Assembly (NCBI RefSeq): GCF_001875325.1
Contig: NZ_MDDC01000020.1
Span: forward strand, 1-38,399
Length of the DNA: 38,399 bases
Reading direction: 5' to 3'
From: Neomoorella thermoacetica
GTDB lineage: Bacteria; Bacillota; DSM-521; Neomoorellales; Neomoorellaceae
The position numbers and the translations under genes were made by a program. The notes below the pieces were generated by a model. That model searched no databases, was not told where the DNA came from, and was given only the letters and a program-made list of their open reading frames with translations. Shown here piece after piece: positions 1-7,597 of the stretch (the first letter of the stretch is position 1; every line of letters begins with the position of its first letter).

Positions 1-758
1 TCGTAACCGCGGACGCGCACCACCCGGTCGTCCTTGACGCTGACCTCCAGGTTGCAGCCCACGCCGCAGAAGGTGCAGGTGGTGCGTACCTTTCGCGTTT
101 CCCACTCGCGGCCCTGGCCCAGGCTGGCCTTCTCCGTCAGGGCCCCTACCGGGCAGGCCTGGACGCAGTTACCGCAAAAAACGCAGCCCCCTTCTTCCAG
201 GGTAACTTCCGCCCCGGCCTTCGTCGCCCCCACCCTGGCGGCACTGCCTTTACCCACCAGGTCGAGGACACCCTGTACCTGCACCTCCTGGCAGGCGCGA
301 AGGCAACGGCCGCAGACGATACATTTATTGTAATCCCTCACAATAAAGGGGTTTTCCTTCAAAATGGGCAATTCCTCGCGCTTTACCGGCAGTCCGCCGT
401 GCTTTACACCGTAATTGTAGGCGCAATCCTGGAGCTGGCAGTTGCCTGCTTTTTCGCAGCTCAGGCAGTCCTCCGGGTGCAGGCTGAGGAGCATTTCAAT
501 AATGCCCTTGCGCATCTCTTCTATAGCAGGCGTGCTGGTCCGGATCACCATACCCTCGGCTACCGGCGTATTGCAGGCCGTCATAGGTTTTGCGGCGCCC
601 GCAATGTCGACCAGGCACAGCCGGCAATACCCCAGGGGCCGCAACTTAGGATGGTGGCACAGGGTGGGGATATGGATACCGTTTTCCCGGGCCACCTCCA
701 GGATGGTGGTGCCCTCTGGAGCCGAAACCCTTTGTCCGTCAATGGTCAAATTAACCAT
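1..758 (-). CDS. fdhA: Formate dehydrogenase alpha subunit, N-terminal part (cut by window edge)
   Basis: Only the first 252 codons are inside the window. They show the iron-sulfur half of a large formate dehydrogenase. A [2Fe-2S] ferredoxin domain has C34, C45, C48 and C62. A His-Cys cluster motif follows (H94, C98, C101, C107), then two [4Fe-4S] sets (C146/149/152/156 and C192/195/198/202). The start of the molybdopterin-domain cluster (C228, C231, C235) is at the window edge. In Moorella this subunit carries the tungsten-pterin site and a selenocysteine, and reduces CO2 to formate in the methyl branch of the Wood-Ljungdahl pathway. The catalytic and Sec region lies outside the window, so selenium use cannot be confirmed here. 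The ATG overlaps the end of fdhB by 8 nt (ATGGTTAA), so the two are probably translationally coupled. A related hydrogenase-type alpha subunit is possible but less likely given the fdhB partner. Confidence 0.85.
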   Translation of the reverse strand, partial: MVNLTIDGQRVSAPEGTTILEVARENGIHIPTLCHHPKLRPLGYCRLCLVDIAGAAKPMTACNTPVAEGMVIRTSTPAIEEMRKGIIEMLLSLHPEDCLSCEKAGNCQLQDCAYNYGVKHGGLPVKREELPILKENPFIVRDYNKCIVCGRCLRACQEVQVQGVLDLVGKGSAARVGATKAGAEVTLEEGGCVFCGNCVQACPVGALTEKASLGQGREWETRKVRTTCTFCGVGCNLEVSVKDDRVVRVRGY

Positions 759-2883
759 TACTCTCCCCCTCTCCGGCCAGGACCATCATCCCGACCCGGT
801 AACAGCGCAGGCAGCGTTCGGCTTCGGCCCTGCCTGCGTGGAAATCGAAGCCGCCTTCAACTTCCCGGAAGTCTTTCACCCGCTCCGCCGCCGGCGCCAC
901 CCTTTCTTCCTGCCGCGACCGGCCGCCGTAGATTCCAATCTCCTCTCCCGGGTCATAGACGCCTACTTTTTCCAGCCAGGCGTCCAGCTGGTCCTCTACC
1001 GTAGGGCTGGCGGTCCCCTGGCGCAGGTACTGGTCAATAGAAACAGCCGCCCGGTTGCCCTGGGCCACGGCCTCAACTACCGTCCGGGCCCCCAGGACGA
1101 CATCGCCGCCGGCGAAGACGCCCGGAACACTGGTAGCCAGGGTCACCGGGTCAACGCTGATGGTACCCCGTTTACCCACCTCGACCCGACCTTCCAGGAA
1201 AGACAGGTCGGCGGCCTGGCCGATAGCCGGCACCACAATATCGCAGGGCAGGAAAAATTCCGACCCCGGTACGGGTACGGGCCGGCGCCGGCCCGAGTCG
1301 TCCGGCTCGCCAAGTTCCATGCGGACGCATTGCATGCCCTTGATGCTGCCCTTTTCAGCTACCAGGGCGGTGGGATTAACCTGGAAGTGATAAATAACCC
1401 CCTCGGCCTCGGCATCATTGACCTCGGTCGCATGGGCTGGCATTTCCGCCCGGGAACGCCGGTAAATAAGGCGCACCTCCCGCGCCCCCAAACGCAGGGC
1501 GGAACGAGCGCAATCCATGGCTACGTTGCCGCCGCCGACAACGGCCACGACCTTACCCTCCAGGGAGGGACACCGGTCCAGATTCAAATCCCGCAGGAAT
1601 TTAACCCCGGGGATAAATCCTGCATAGCCTTCATCCTCGCCCGCTACTCCCATCCGGGAACTGGCATGGAGGCCGGTAGCAATAAAGACGGCGTTGTAGT
1701 CGCACTGCAATTGGTCAAGGGTTACGTCGACGCCGACCCGGGTGTTGAGGTTAATGGTCACGCCCAGGGCTTTGATAGCCTCGATCTCTCCCGCCAGGAT
1801 ATCCCTGGGCAACCGGTAACTCGGAATACCGACTGCCAGCATACCGCCGGCTACCGGCAGGGCCTCGAAAATAGTCACTTTATAGCCCCGGCCGGCCAGC
1901 TGGTAGGCGGCGCTGAGGCCCGCCGGGCCTGAGCCGATGATGGCCACCTTCTTGCTTGCAGTGATCGCCGTGCTTTCCTCTCCGCCGGGCTGTCCTGCCG
2001 GCCGCCAGGGCCCGGCGAAGAGACGAACCCCGCAACCGGCTACCGGCTGCCGGCCGCGTTTTACCTCGTAATCGGCCACGAAGCGCTTCAGGCCCCGGAT
2101 GGCCAGGGGTTCGTCAACATTGCCGCGGCGGCAGTTCTCTTCACACGGGTGGACGCAGACCCGCCCCAGGACCCCGGCCAGGGCGGTCCGCTGCCGTATG
2201 ATGGCCAGGGATTCTTCATAGCGGCCGTCCTTAATGGCTTCGATATAGGCCGGGATATCCAGGTGGGCCGGGCACCGCTTGAGGCAGGGCGCCGTGACAA
2301 AGGGTTTATAGGTTACGCAAGCCGCCGGGGAGCCTGCGGCCCGTCCCTTCACAGAGCCGCTTCTCACCAGGACCCGGCCGGAAGCTAGAACTTGCACCTG
2401 ACTTTTCCGGGCTCCAGCTGCTGGTGCCCCATGGCCGACGATGACCTTGCTTTCTTCCTCGAGAAAAGGTCGCAAGGCCTCGCTATAATAATCTAAAAAG
2501 TCAAAGACCGCCCTGGCTCCGGCCTGACCGAGCTCGCACAGGGAACTGTCCCGTACAACCCGGGCCACCCGCCGGAGAAGGTCTAAATCGGAAGGCAGGC
2601 CTTCGCCCCCGGCGATGCGTGCCAGGACATTGTAAATAACCCTGGTCCCTACCCGGCAGGGTACGCACCGGCCGCAGGATTCCCCCTGGACGGCCTGGTA
2701 GTAAGCCTGTAAAGCAGCCAGCAGGTCTACATCCGGGTCGGTAACTAAGAGACCGTCCCAACCGATAAAGGCCTTTAACTGACGGCCGCCAAATTCCCCG
2801 GCCCAGGAGGGTCCTACCCCGGGGGGACCGTCCCGGTGATCGACAACTTTTCCTCCCCAGCTGCTAAATACTACTTTTCCCAA
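751..2883 (-). CDS. fdhB: Formate dehydrogenase beta subunit, NADP(H)-linked flavoprotein
   Basis: The protein has 710 residues, about the 76 kDa known for the beta subunit of M. thermoacetica NADP-dependent formate dehydrogenase. Residues about 50-150 match only the C-terminal [4Fe-4S] part of NuoF ([12 protein letters not shown] with C70, C73, C76, plus C116). The FMN Rossmann part of NuoF is absent. From about residue 195 it is a GltD/dihydropyrimidine-dehydrogenase-type module: a cysteine-rich N-terminal helical part ([24 protein letters not shown]), an FAD motif ([11 protein letters not shown]), an NADP motif ([15 protein letters not shown]) and the FAD-closing GGDVVLG. It ends with another Cys pair (CLRCYR). 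It probably passes electrons between NADPH and FdhA in the cytoplasm. The start is TTG with a weak upstream AGG, just after a riboswitch-like leader and terminator, so expression is probably controlled at transcription elongation. Confidence 0.88.
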   Translation of the reverse strand: MGKVVFSSWGGKVVDHRDGPPGVGPSWAGEFGGRQLKAFIGWDGLLVTDPDVDLLAALQAYYQAVQGESCGRCVPCRVGTRVIYNVLARIAGGEGLPSDLDLLRRVARVVRDSSLCELGQAGARAVFDFLDYYSEALRPFLEEESKVIVGHGAPAAGARKSQVQVLASGRVLVRSGSVKGRAAGSPAACVTYKPFVTAPCLKRCPAHLDIPAYIEAIKDGRYEESLAIIRQRTALAGVLGRVCVHPCEENCRRGNVDEPLAIRGLKRFVADYEVKRGRQPVAGCGVRLFAGPWRPAGQPGGEESTAITASKKVAIIGSGPAGLSAAYQLAGRGYKVTIFEALPVAGGMLAVGIPSYRLPRDILAGEIEAIKALGVTINLNTRVGVDVTLDQLQCDYNAVFIATGLHASSRMGVAGEDEGYAGFIPGVKFLRDLNLDRCPSLEGKVVAVVGGGNVAMDCARSALRLGAREVRLIYRRSRAEMPAHATEVNDAEAEGVIYHFQVNPTALVAEKGSIKGMQCVRMELGEPDDSGRRRPVPVPGSEFFLPCDIVVPAIGQAADLSFLEGRVEVGKRGTISVDPVTLATSVPGVFAGGDVVLGARTVVEAVAQGNRAAVSIDQYLRQGTASPTVEDQLDAWLEKVGVYDPGEEIGIYGGRSRQEERVAPAAERVKDFREVEGGFDFHAGRAEAERCLRCYRVGMMVLAGEGESNG

Positions 2884-2900
2884 AACAGTATACCTGGTTC

Positions 2901-2929
2901 AAAAAAAGCTGACTGTTTTACACAGCAGC
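2901..2929 (-). terminator. Intrinsic terminator between the leader RNA and fdhB
   Basis: On the minus strand GCTG-C-TGT pairs with ACA-GT-CAGC (plus-strand positions 2908-2929) and is followed by seven U (2901-2907). It sits 17 nt before the fdhB start and directly abuts the 3' strand of the aptamer-like helix (2931-2940). This is the expected position for the expression platform of a terminator-type riboswitch. Confidence 0.65.
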
Positions 2930-3017
2930 CGGCCTCCCCGTGACCAGGTTCTCGCTCCTTTCGGATTTAATTTGCCTACCCCTGGAAGCAGGCCTCACGA
3001 CAGGGAGACCTCGGCCC
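2926..3017 (-). ncRNA. Candidate molybdenum/tungsten-cofactor (Moco/Tuco) riboswitch aptamer
   Basis: Read on the minus strand, GGUCUCCCUG (3010-3001) pairs along its whole length with CGGGGAGGCC (2940-2931), allowing G-U pairs. GCC/GGC outside it can add pairs across a GA bulge. Inside lie a hairpin GCCUGC/GUAGGC (2993-2974) and a short GNRA hairpin UCC-GAAA-GGA (2965-2956). A long helix closing a multi-hairpin core with a GNRA loop agrees with what is known of Moco RNA motifs, and some members of that class are linked to tungsten cofactor use. The downstream genes encode a pterin-dependent formate dehydrogenase. The class assignment is inference; the pairing is seen directly. Confidence 0.6.
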
Positions 3018-3755
3018 CGCCCAGTATTCACTGATGAGTGAGTGCCGGGCCTCCCATTGACCGTTAAGTCGTCCGGCACTCAAAGAAATTTATTGGCTGG
3101 GCCTTCCGCGATCTGTTGGATGCGGCCTACCGGTTTATCCGCACACCGGCTAACGGGGTCACCTGCTTGGCTTTTGCGAACTGCTTCAAAACCTGCCAGG
3201 CGGAACACAAGGTTCCTGGTTATAGCGGGCCGAACAATTATGGACGGGAACCTTTTCGCCCAGCCCATTGAAGAGCCGCTTCACCTTTCGGATCATCCCT
3301 TTTCCTTCCCAGGTAAGGTATTTGTAGCAGTGGCAAACCTCCTCTGGGTCCTGTCCCGGGAGAAAGCCCGGAACCTCCTTAATAAATATAAACGAAATAC
3401 TCTTCACAATCTTTTTCTATGCTGAATAGAAGAGCCCCTATGAGAATTATAGCAGAAGCGAGGACTATTTGCCAGAGATACTGAAGCAGCTTCTCCTTAC
3501 GAGCTTAGAACACCTTATCCCGTAGCAAAGGTTTCCTGTTGTCCCGGAAAACATCATCTATGTCGCCCTGTGCCGGGATGAAGGCATCCTGTCAGGCAGG
3601 GGGACCTGTAGAGTGTGCAGGTTAGCATGCCAAGCAGAATTTTAATCACATAAGGGTAGAGGGTTTCTGGATAACGCCAGGAGCCTCGTTTTATACGAGG
3701 CGTTACCCGGGCTTAATTTTGCCTGGGGTTACGCCTCCTCCCAAGTAACAAAATG
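3018..3755. other. Long intergenic region, no convincing gene
   Basis: About 740 bases between the fdh leader and the phosphatase control region. It holds a 9-bp inverted repeat (GAGTGCCGG 3040-3048 with CCGGCACTC 3073-3081) just upstream of the fdh leader. It also holds a G+C hairpin at about 3355-3372, and an inverted repeat around 3682-3708 in which GCCTCGT pairs with ACGAGGC. Short open frames on the minus strand at 3080-3407 break into two frames, carry no recognisable domain and lack a ribosome site beside a start. The fdh promoter must lie here, but I cannot place it. Confidence 0.5.
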
Positions 3756-3783
3756 TTTACATAGAATTTACTTTCTTTTATAA
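3756..3783 (+). promoter_or_regulatory. PhoP-box-like direct repeats upstream of phosphatase
   Basis: Three TT-rich hexamers lie exactly 11 bp apart: TTTACA (3756-3761), TTTACT (3767-3772) and TTATAA (3778-3783). This is the spacing and sequence type of PhoP boxes in Gram-positive bacteria (TT[ATC]A[CT]A repeats with 5-bp gaps). A -10-like TATACT follows at 3814-3819 with no good -35 at the right distance, as expected for an activated promoter. The gene downstream is a secreted phosphatase, so phosphate-starvation control is likely but inferred. Confidence 0.5.
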
Positions 3784-3850
3784 AAATATAACCGGACGTT
3801 AACGTAAAAATGTTATACTAACTTTATCAAAAAACAGGAGGAGTGAAGGT

Positions 3851-5533
3851 ATGAAGAAGTTTGTTGCATTACTGGTAGCAATGGTTATGGCCGTCGCTAT
3901 GCTGGCGGCCCCGGTTGCCTCCTTTGCCGCCGTCACCCCCAAGTATGATCCGGGCGCTTCAGCCCAACCGGATCATATTACCCTCACCTGGACCCAGGAT
4001 CCCCTGACAACCCAGACCATCACCTGGAGAACAGATACTACTGTAGCCAGGGGTCTTGTCCAGTATGCCAAAGCCGCGGATAAGGCCTCTTTCCCCGGCA
4101 AAGCCTTTACCGTAGAAGCTACAGTGCAAAAATTTACCTCTGACCAGGGTGATATGAACATCCATAGCGCCACCCTAAACGGCCTCGATCCCGGCACGTC
4201 CTATATCTACAGGGTAGGTGACGGCACCCACTGGAGCGACATTCACACCTTCACTACAGAAGCCAGCAACACTCACTCTTTTAAATTCCTTATCTTTGGT
4301 GATAGCCAGAGCGGCGACCCTCTCAACCCGGAATATAAACCCTGGCAGGAAACCATCCAGAATGCCTTCAAAGCCAACCCCGATGCTAAATTCTTTGTCA
4401 ATGTAGGCGACCTGGTCGAGCAGGGACAGAATTATATCCACTGGAATAAATGGTTCGAGGCCGCTAAAGGTGTTATTGACACCATCCCGGCCATGGCCAC
4501 CCAGGGTAACCACGAGACTTACAACCCGCCTGATGGCCATTCAACAAAACCGATTTTCTGGACAACCCAGTTCAAACTGCCCCGGAACGGCCCGGAGGGC
4601 CTGAAAGGCCAGGTTTATTCCTTTGATTATGGGAACGTTCATATTGTCATGCTCGACAGTCAGGAAGAAGAAGAAAAGGGTGTTGCCGGGGATATCCTGG
4701 CGGCCCAAAAGGCCTGGCTGGAAAAAGACCTCCAGGACACCGATAAGCCCTGGAAACTGGTATTCTTTCATAAGACTCCCTATTACAACAAGGCCAACCG
4801 CACCAATGAAGAAATTAAAGCCGCCTTCCAGCCCCTGTTCGATAAATACCATGTAGACGTGGTTTTTAACGGCCATGACCACGCTATCGCGCGCACTTAC
4901 CCCATTGCCAGCGATAAGTTTGTCAGCAGCCCGGCTCAAGGCACCATCTACTATGTTACCGGGAGAAGTGGTAACAAGTATTACCATGATCTGTCGGCAA
5001 AAGTATGGGACGCCTTCTTTTACGACCCCCAAGATCAACCCAACTATATTGTAGCAGAATTGAATGGGGATAAGTTGACCCTCAAAGCTGTAAAGCAGGA
5101 TGGCACCCCCATCGATACCTACACCATCGATAAAGCCAGCGGGCTGGACACGCCCCAAACCGTTATCCCACCCAAATATAATAATACCCGGCTGGTTGTC
5201 TTCGGTAATATGCTCCAGCAGCCCCTGCTGCCGGTACCCCCCAAGCAGGTCAACGGGCAATGGTATGTCCCCGTAAGGCCCTTCATGCAATTCCTGGGCG
5301 GCAATGTGGCCTGGCATGAAGACGGCAACGTATCCATCGTTTATGGGAAAAACAAAGTGCAAATAAGTAGTAACAGCGCCCGGGCCACTATCAACGGTCA
5401 GGAAGTGAACCTGCCGGGAAATATCCTGCTGGATAAAGATTATCTCTTCATACCAGCCGCCGGCTTACAGACCCTCTTCGGCTTTAACTACAAGTATGAT
5501 GCCGCCACCAATATGCTGATGTTTACCAGGTAG
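3851..5533 (+). CDS. Secreted purple-acid-phosphatase-like metallophosphoesterase with C-terminal copper-amine-oxidase-N domain
   Basis: The 560-residue protein starts with a typical Sec signal peptide (MKKF, hydrophobic core, cleavage near A26). Residues about 35-135 form the fibronectin-like N-terminal domain of purple acid phosphatases. The calcineurin-type metallophosphatase core follows, with GDSQ near 150, VNVGDL near 185, GNHE near 218 and NGHDH near 340. The Tyr that colours true purple acid phosphatases (GDxxY) is not present in GDLVEQG, so metal use may differ. Residues about 445-560 are a copper amine oxidase N-terminal-like domain, common as a C-terminal module in Moorella-type secreted proteins and probably wall- or surface-binding. 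AGGAGG lies 9 nt before the ATG. It is a single-gene unit with its own terminator, probably releasing phosphate from organic esters outside the cell. Confidence 0.85.
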   Translation: MKKFVALLVAMVMAVAMLAAPVASFAAVTPKYDPGASAQPDHITLTWTQDPLTTQTITWRTDTTVARGLVQYAKAADKASFPGKAFTVEATVQKFTSDQGDMNIHSATLNGLDPGTSYIYRVGDGTHWSDIHTFTTEASNTHSFKFLIFGDSQSGDPLNPEYKPWQETIQNAFKANPDAKFFVNVGDLVEQGQNYIHWNKWFEAAKGVIDTIPAMATQGNHETYNPPDGHSTKPIFWTTQFKLPRNGPEGLKGQVYSFDYGNVHIVMLDSQEEEEKGVAGDILAAQKAWLEKDLQDTDKPWKLVFFHKTPYYNKANRTNEEIKAAFQPLFDKYHVDVVFNGHDHAIARTYPIASDKFVSSPAQGTIYYVTGRSGNKYYHDLSAKVWDAFFYDPQDQPNYIVAELNGDKLTLKAVKQDGTPIDTYTIDKASGLDTPQTVIPPKYNNTRLVVFGNMLQQPLLPVPPKQVNGQWYVPVRPFMQFLGGNVAWHEDGNVSIVYGKNKVQISSNSARATINGQEVNLPGNILLDKDYLFIPAAGLQTLFGFNYKYDAATNMLMFTR

Positions 5534-5567
5534 GCTCAGGGGCTTGCTCCTGTATTATAAGGTTTTC

Positions 5568-5596
5568 AGACCGGGCTGCTGCAGACCCGGTCTTTT
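5568..5596 (+). terminator. Intrinsic terminator after the phosphatase gene
   Basis: AGACCGGG (5568-5575) pairs with CCCGGTCT (5586-5593), followed by TTTT. It lies 35 bp after the stop codon. Confidence 0.8.
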
Positions 5597-5648
5597 GAAA
5601 TTTTACCTTGCATTTTACGCCGCCAGGTGTTATCCTGAAGACAGGATA

Positions 5649-5658
5649 TTGTATACAA
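5649..5658. promoter_or_regulatory. TTGTATACAA palindrome, possible GntR-type operator
   Basis: A perfect 10-bp palindrome 27 bp before a small ORF. The form resembles operators of FadR-type GntR regulators. No such regulator is encoded in this window, so the assignment is tentative. Confidence 0.3.
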
Positions 5659-5685
5659 AATACCAAGAGGGGGGCGCCGGAGGTT

Positions 5686-5817
5686 ATGGATTACCTGCTG
5701 ACCTGGATTAAGGGGGAAGAGGTGGATTACCGGTTTGTCAGTGCCGACGAGCTGGAAAAGCTCCTGGCAAATGAGGAAGAAGAAAAAAATAACTGCATAG
5801 TTGTATCCCTGCATTAG
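5686..5817 (+). CDS. Small acidic protein of unknown function (43 aa)
   Basis: An ORF of 43 codons with a G-rich ribosome site (GAGGGGGG, about 9-11 nt upstream, plus GGAGG almost touching the ATG). The product is acidic, with an EEEE-rich stretch before a hydrophobic CIVVSLH end. I do not recognise it. A longer frame starts at 5608, but that ATG has no ribosome site. It lies between a terminator and the DUF3786 gene, with the TTGTATACAA palindrome just upstream. It could be a spurious ORF. Confidence 0.4.
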   Translation: MDYLLTWIKGEEVDYRFVSADELEKLLANEEEEKNNCIVVSLH

Positions 5818-6013
5818 TTTAGCTAAAGTCCCAGTGCGTAAACGGCTTTTATTTTTGGTTAAAGTATGGTAAACTCTAACTACTAATCCCTCTTTTTTGC
5901 CGCCCTCCGGAAGCTGCAAAATACCAGGTTTTTATTACGGCTTATTTTAATAATTTTTGGTCCAGGGCGGATTAATGATTAATGATGTTTATCACCAGAA
6001 AGGGGTATTTTCC

Positions 6014-6661
6014 ATGGCCCTGCCTTATAATCTGGACGTCACCCTGGCCCGGGCGAAGGTAGACCTGGCTAAAATCAGGGTAGAGGAGATAGCTAGGCAC
6101 AAAAAGGTCAGCTGGGAAGCGGAAAAGGGCTTTTTAATTCTGCCTTCCCTGAACGAAATTTACCACATAACCTACCCGGCCGGGGAGGTCAGTACAGCTA
6201 ACGGGGAGCCAGTCGACCCCCGCTTCCAGGTATTAATCCTGCACTACTTAACGGGACCTGGTGCGGCCCTGAGGGGCCAGTGGATATCCTTTAAAGAATT
6301 ACCCGGTGGTCTTTTTTACCAGGATCCCTTTTACGGCCGGGCCGTCTTACCCCTCGTCCGCTTCTTCGGGTCGCAGCCGGCCGGCCTCCTCCGGGCCGGT
6401 GAGGGCCTGGGCGGCAGGCCCGTTGACCAGGGGGACGCGGGTATTGAATTGAGCCCCTTTCCCCGTTTACCGGTACGGATTGTTATCTGGGCCGGGGATG
6501 AAGAAATTCCCGCCAGCGGCACCATCCTCTTTGATGCCTCAGCCCCGGAGATGCTGGCCACTGAGGACTTTGCCGTCCTGGCGGAATACCTGGTTAAACG
6601 TTTAAAATGCCTGGCCAAGGAGCAGACGTTGTTATCAAGCATGTCGTCAGCGCCAGTTTAG
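6014..6661 (+). CDS. DUF3786 domain protein
   Basis: A 215-residue protein whose features (start MALPYNLDVTLARAKVDL, then a Y(H)ITYP...GEV segment, LHYL near 80, FKELPGG, FYQDPFYGRAV, and the late IWAGDEEIPASGTILFDASA block) fit DUF3786, a family of anaerobes of unknown role that is often beside corrinoid or acetyl-CoA pathway genes. I chose ATG 6014 because GAAAGGGG precedes it at good distance. ATG 5975 in the same frame (39 nt earlier, with AGGGCGGA) is the main alternative. No membrane segment or signal is seen. It is probably cytoplasmic and single, with a weak hairpin (6883-6904) well downstream. Confidence 0.65.
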   Translation: MALPYNLDVTLARAKVDLAKIRVEEIARHKKVSWEAEKGFLILPSLNEIYHITYPAGEVSTANGEPVDPRFQVLILHYLTGPGAALRGQWISFKELPGGLFYQDPFYGRAVLPLVRFFGSQPAGLLRAGEGLGGRPVDQGDAGIELSPFPRLPVRIVIWAGDEEIPASGTILFDASAPEMLATEDFAVLAEYLVKRLKCLAKEQTLLSSMSSAPV

Positions 6662-6973
6662 GAGCCGCCGTGAAGGCACTGCCGCCTCGACCTGGTCCCG
6701 GCGGAACTTCTGGGCTGGCGCGGGGTTTCACGGCTCCTGACGACTACCCCGGCCTTTTCCATAGTATCAGCCAGGCCCCCAATACCCTGGAAACCGTCCT
6801 GACAGCCCGGGAGACAGAATAAGGAGTACCCGCATCGGCCGGGAATTAAACTGGTTACCACAGTTATTAGAATTAAAACCGTCCCCTGCCGGCCCCGGCG
6901 GGGGATGATTTTACCCAGTCATTTTCTCTCCTCCACAGCCATAAGGATGTAACAGGAGAATGGGGGAGAGGTA
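6662..6973. other. Intergenic region with weak terminator-like hairpin
   Basis: About 310 bases. A G+C hairpin (CCCC-T-GCCGG with CCGGC-GGGG, 6883-6904) is followed by only four T at 6909-6912, so termination is uncertain. An ORF at 6607-6822 overlaps the DUF3786 gene, resembles nothing and is not called. Confidence 0.4.
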
Positions 6974-7528
6974 ATGACTACCGGAAGAGACAACCCGACT
7001 ATATGCCAGATAATCCTGAAACCCCGGCATGCCGGTGAAGTCAAGACAATTAACTACTACCTGGAGCTTGCCCGGGAGCGCATCCCTACTTTTGCCAGTA
7101 TAAACCTTAAGGACAATAAACTAAACATCCAGGGCCTGGGTTATGACGGCCGCTGTGCCTTCTGCCGTTACTTCCGCAGGTCCCTGGAAAATCGCGGTTT
7201 GCGTTTCAGCAGTAACTGCCCCTTCGAGGTCCAGAACGGCACCCATGCCTGGCAGGTAAAAATAGGGAGTGCCTTTTTTGGACGGGATTTTCTGGAAGAT
7301 GAGGAGAGGTACCTTATCTACCTGCGCCGGGCAGATAACGATCCCCGGGACCTGGAAGCGCAGCTGGCCCTGGGAGTAATCCATGAGTACCACGGTCGTT
7401 TTGCCCCGGCCCTGGCCTGTTACTGGGCTGCCCATGAGGTTGATCCCGGGGACACCTTCATCAAGGAACGCCTCCAGGATATCCTGGCTTTACTCCAGAA
7501 AATACTTGTTACCGCCGGCCGGTGTTAA
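6974..7528 (+). CDS. Uncharacterised Cys-containing protein with C-terminal TPR-like helices
   Basis: A 184-residue protein that I do not recognise. ATG 6974 has GGGGGAGAGG upstream. The middle holds a CAFCRYF segment with C56 and C59 and one more Cys about 22 residues on (SNCPFEV), a possible metal or Fe-S binding set with too few ligands for certainty. Residues about 125-175 (DPRDLEAQLALGVIHEYHGRFAPALACYWAAHEVDPGD) read like one or two tetratricopeptide repeats. No signal or membrane segment. It is 69 bp from thiL and may be cotranscribed with it. Confidence 0.6.
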   Translation: MTTGRDNPTICQIILKPRHAGEVKTINYYLELARERIPTFASINLKDNKLNIQGLGYDGRCAFCRYFRRSLENRGLRFSSNCPFEVQNGTHAWQVKIGSAFFGRDFLEDEERYLIYLRRADNDPRDLEAQLALGVIHEYHGRFAPALACYWAAHEVDPGDTFIKERLQDILALLQKILVTAGRC

Positions 7529-7597
7529 AGATCTTGCACCGGCCCTTTAATTATGGCAAGATGGAAATAATCTGGAAAAGGAGTTGAGCAGCAAGCC

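Noticed and set aside
1-758. Selenocysteine codon and insertion element of fdhA
   Set aside because: The visible part ends at the first molybdopterin-domain cysteines. The Sec region is outside the window and no in-frame TGA is seen here.
442-1932. Open frame of 496 codons on the plus strand
   Set aside because: It is antisense to fdhB and the fdhA start, which carry clear domain motifs. It has no recognisable domain and arises from the high GC third-position bias.
3080-3407. Two short overlapping minus-strand frames before the fdh leader
   Set aside because: They lie in different frames with no family resemblance. The one AAGGAGG present is not followed by a start codon at proper distance.
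4541-5362. 273-codon minus-strand frame
   Set aside because: Antisense shadow of the metallophosphatase core.
6607-6822. 71-codon frame overlapping the end of the DUF3786 gene
   Set aside because: No ribosome site, low-complexity Pro/Gly content, no known family.
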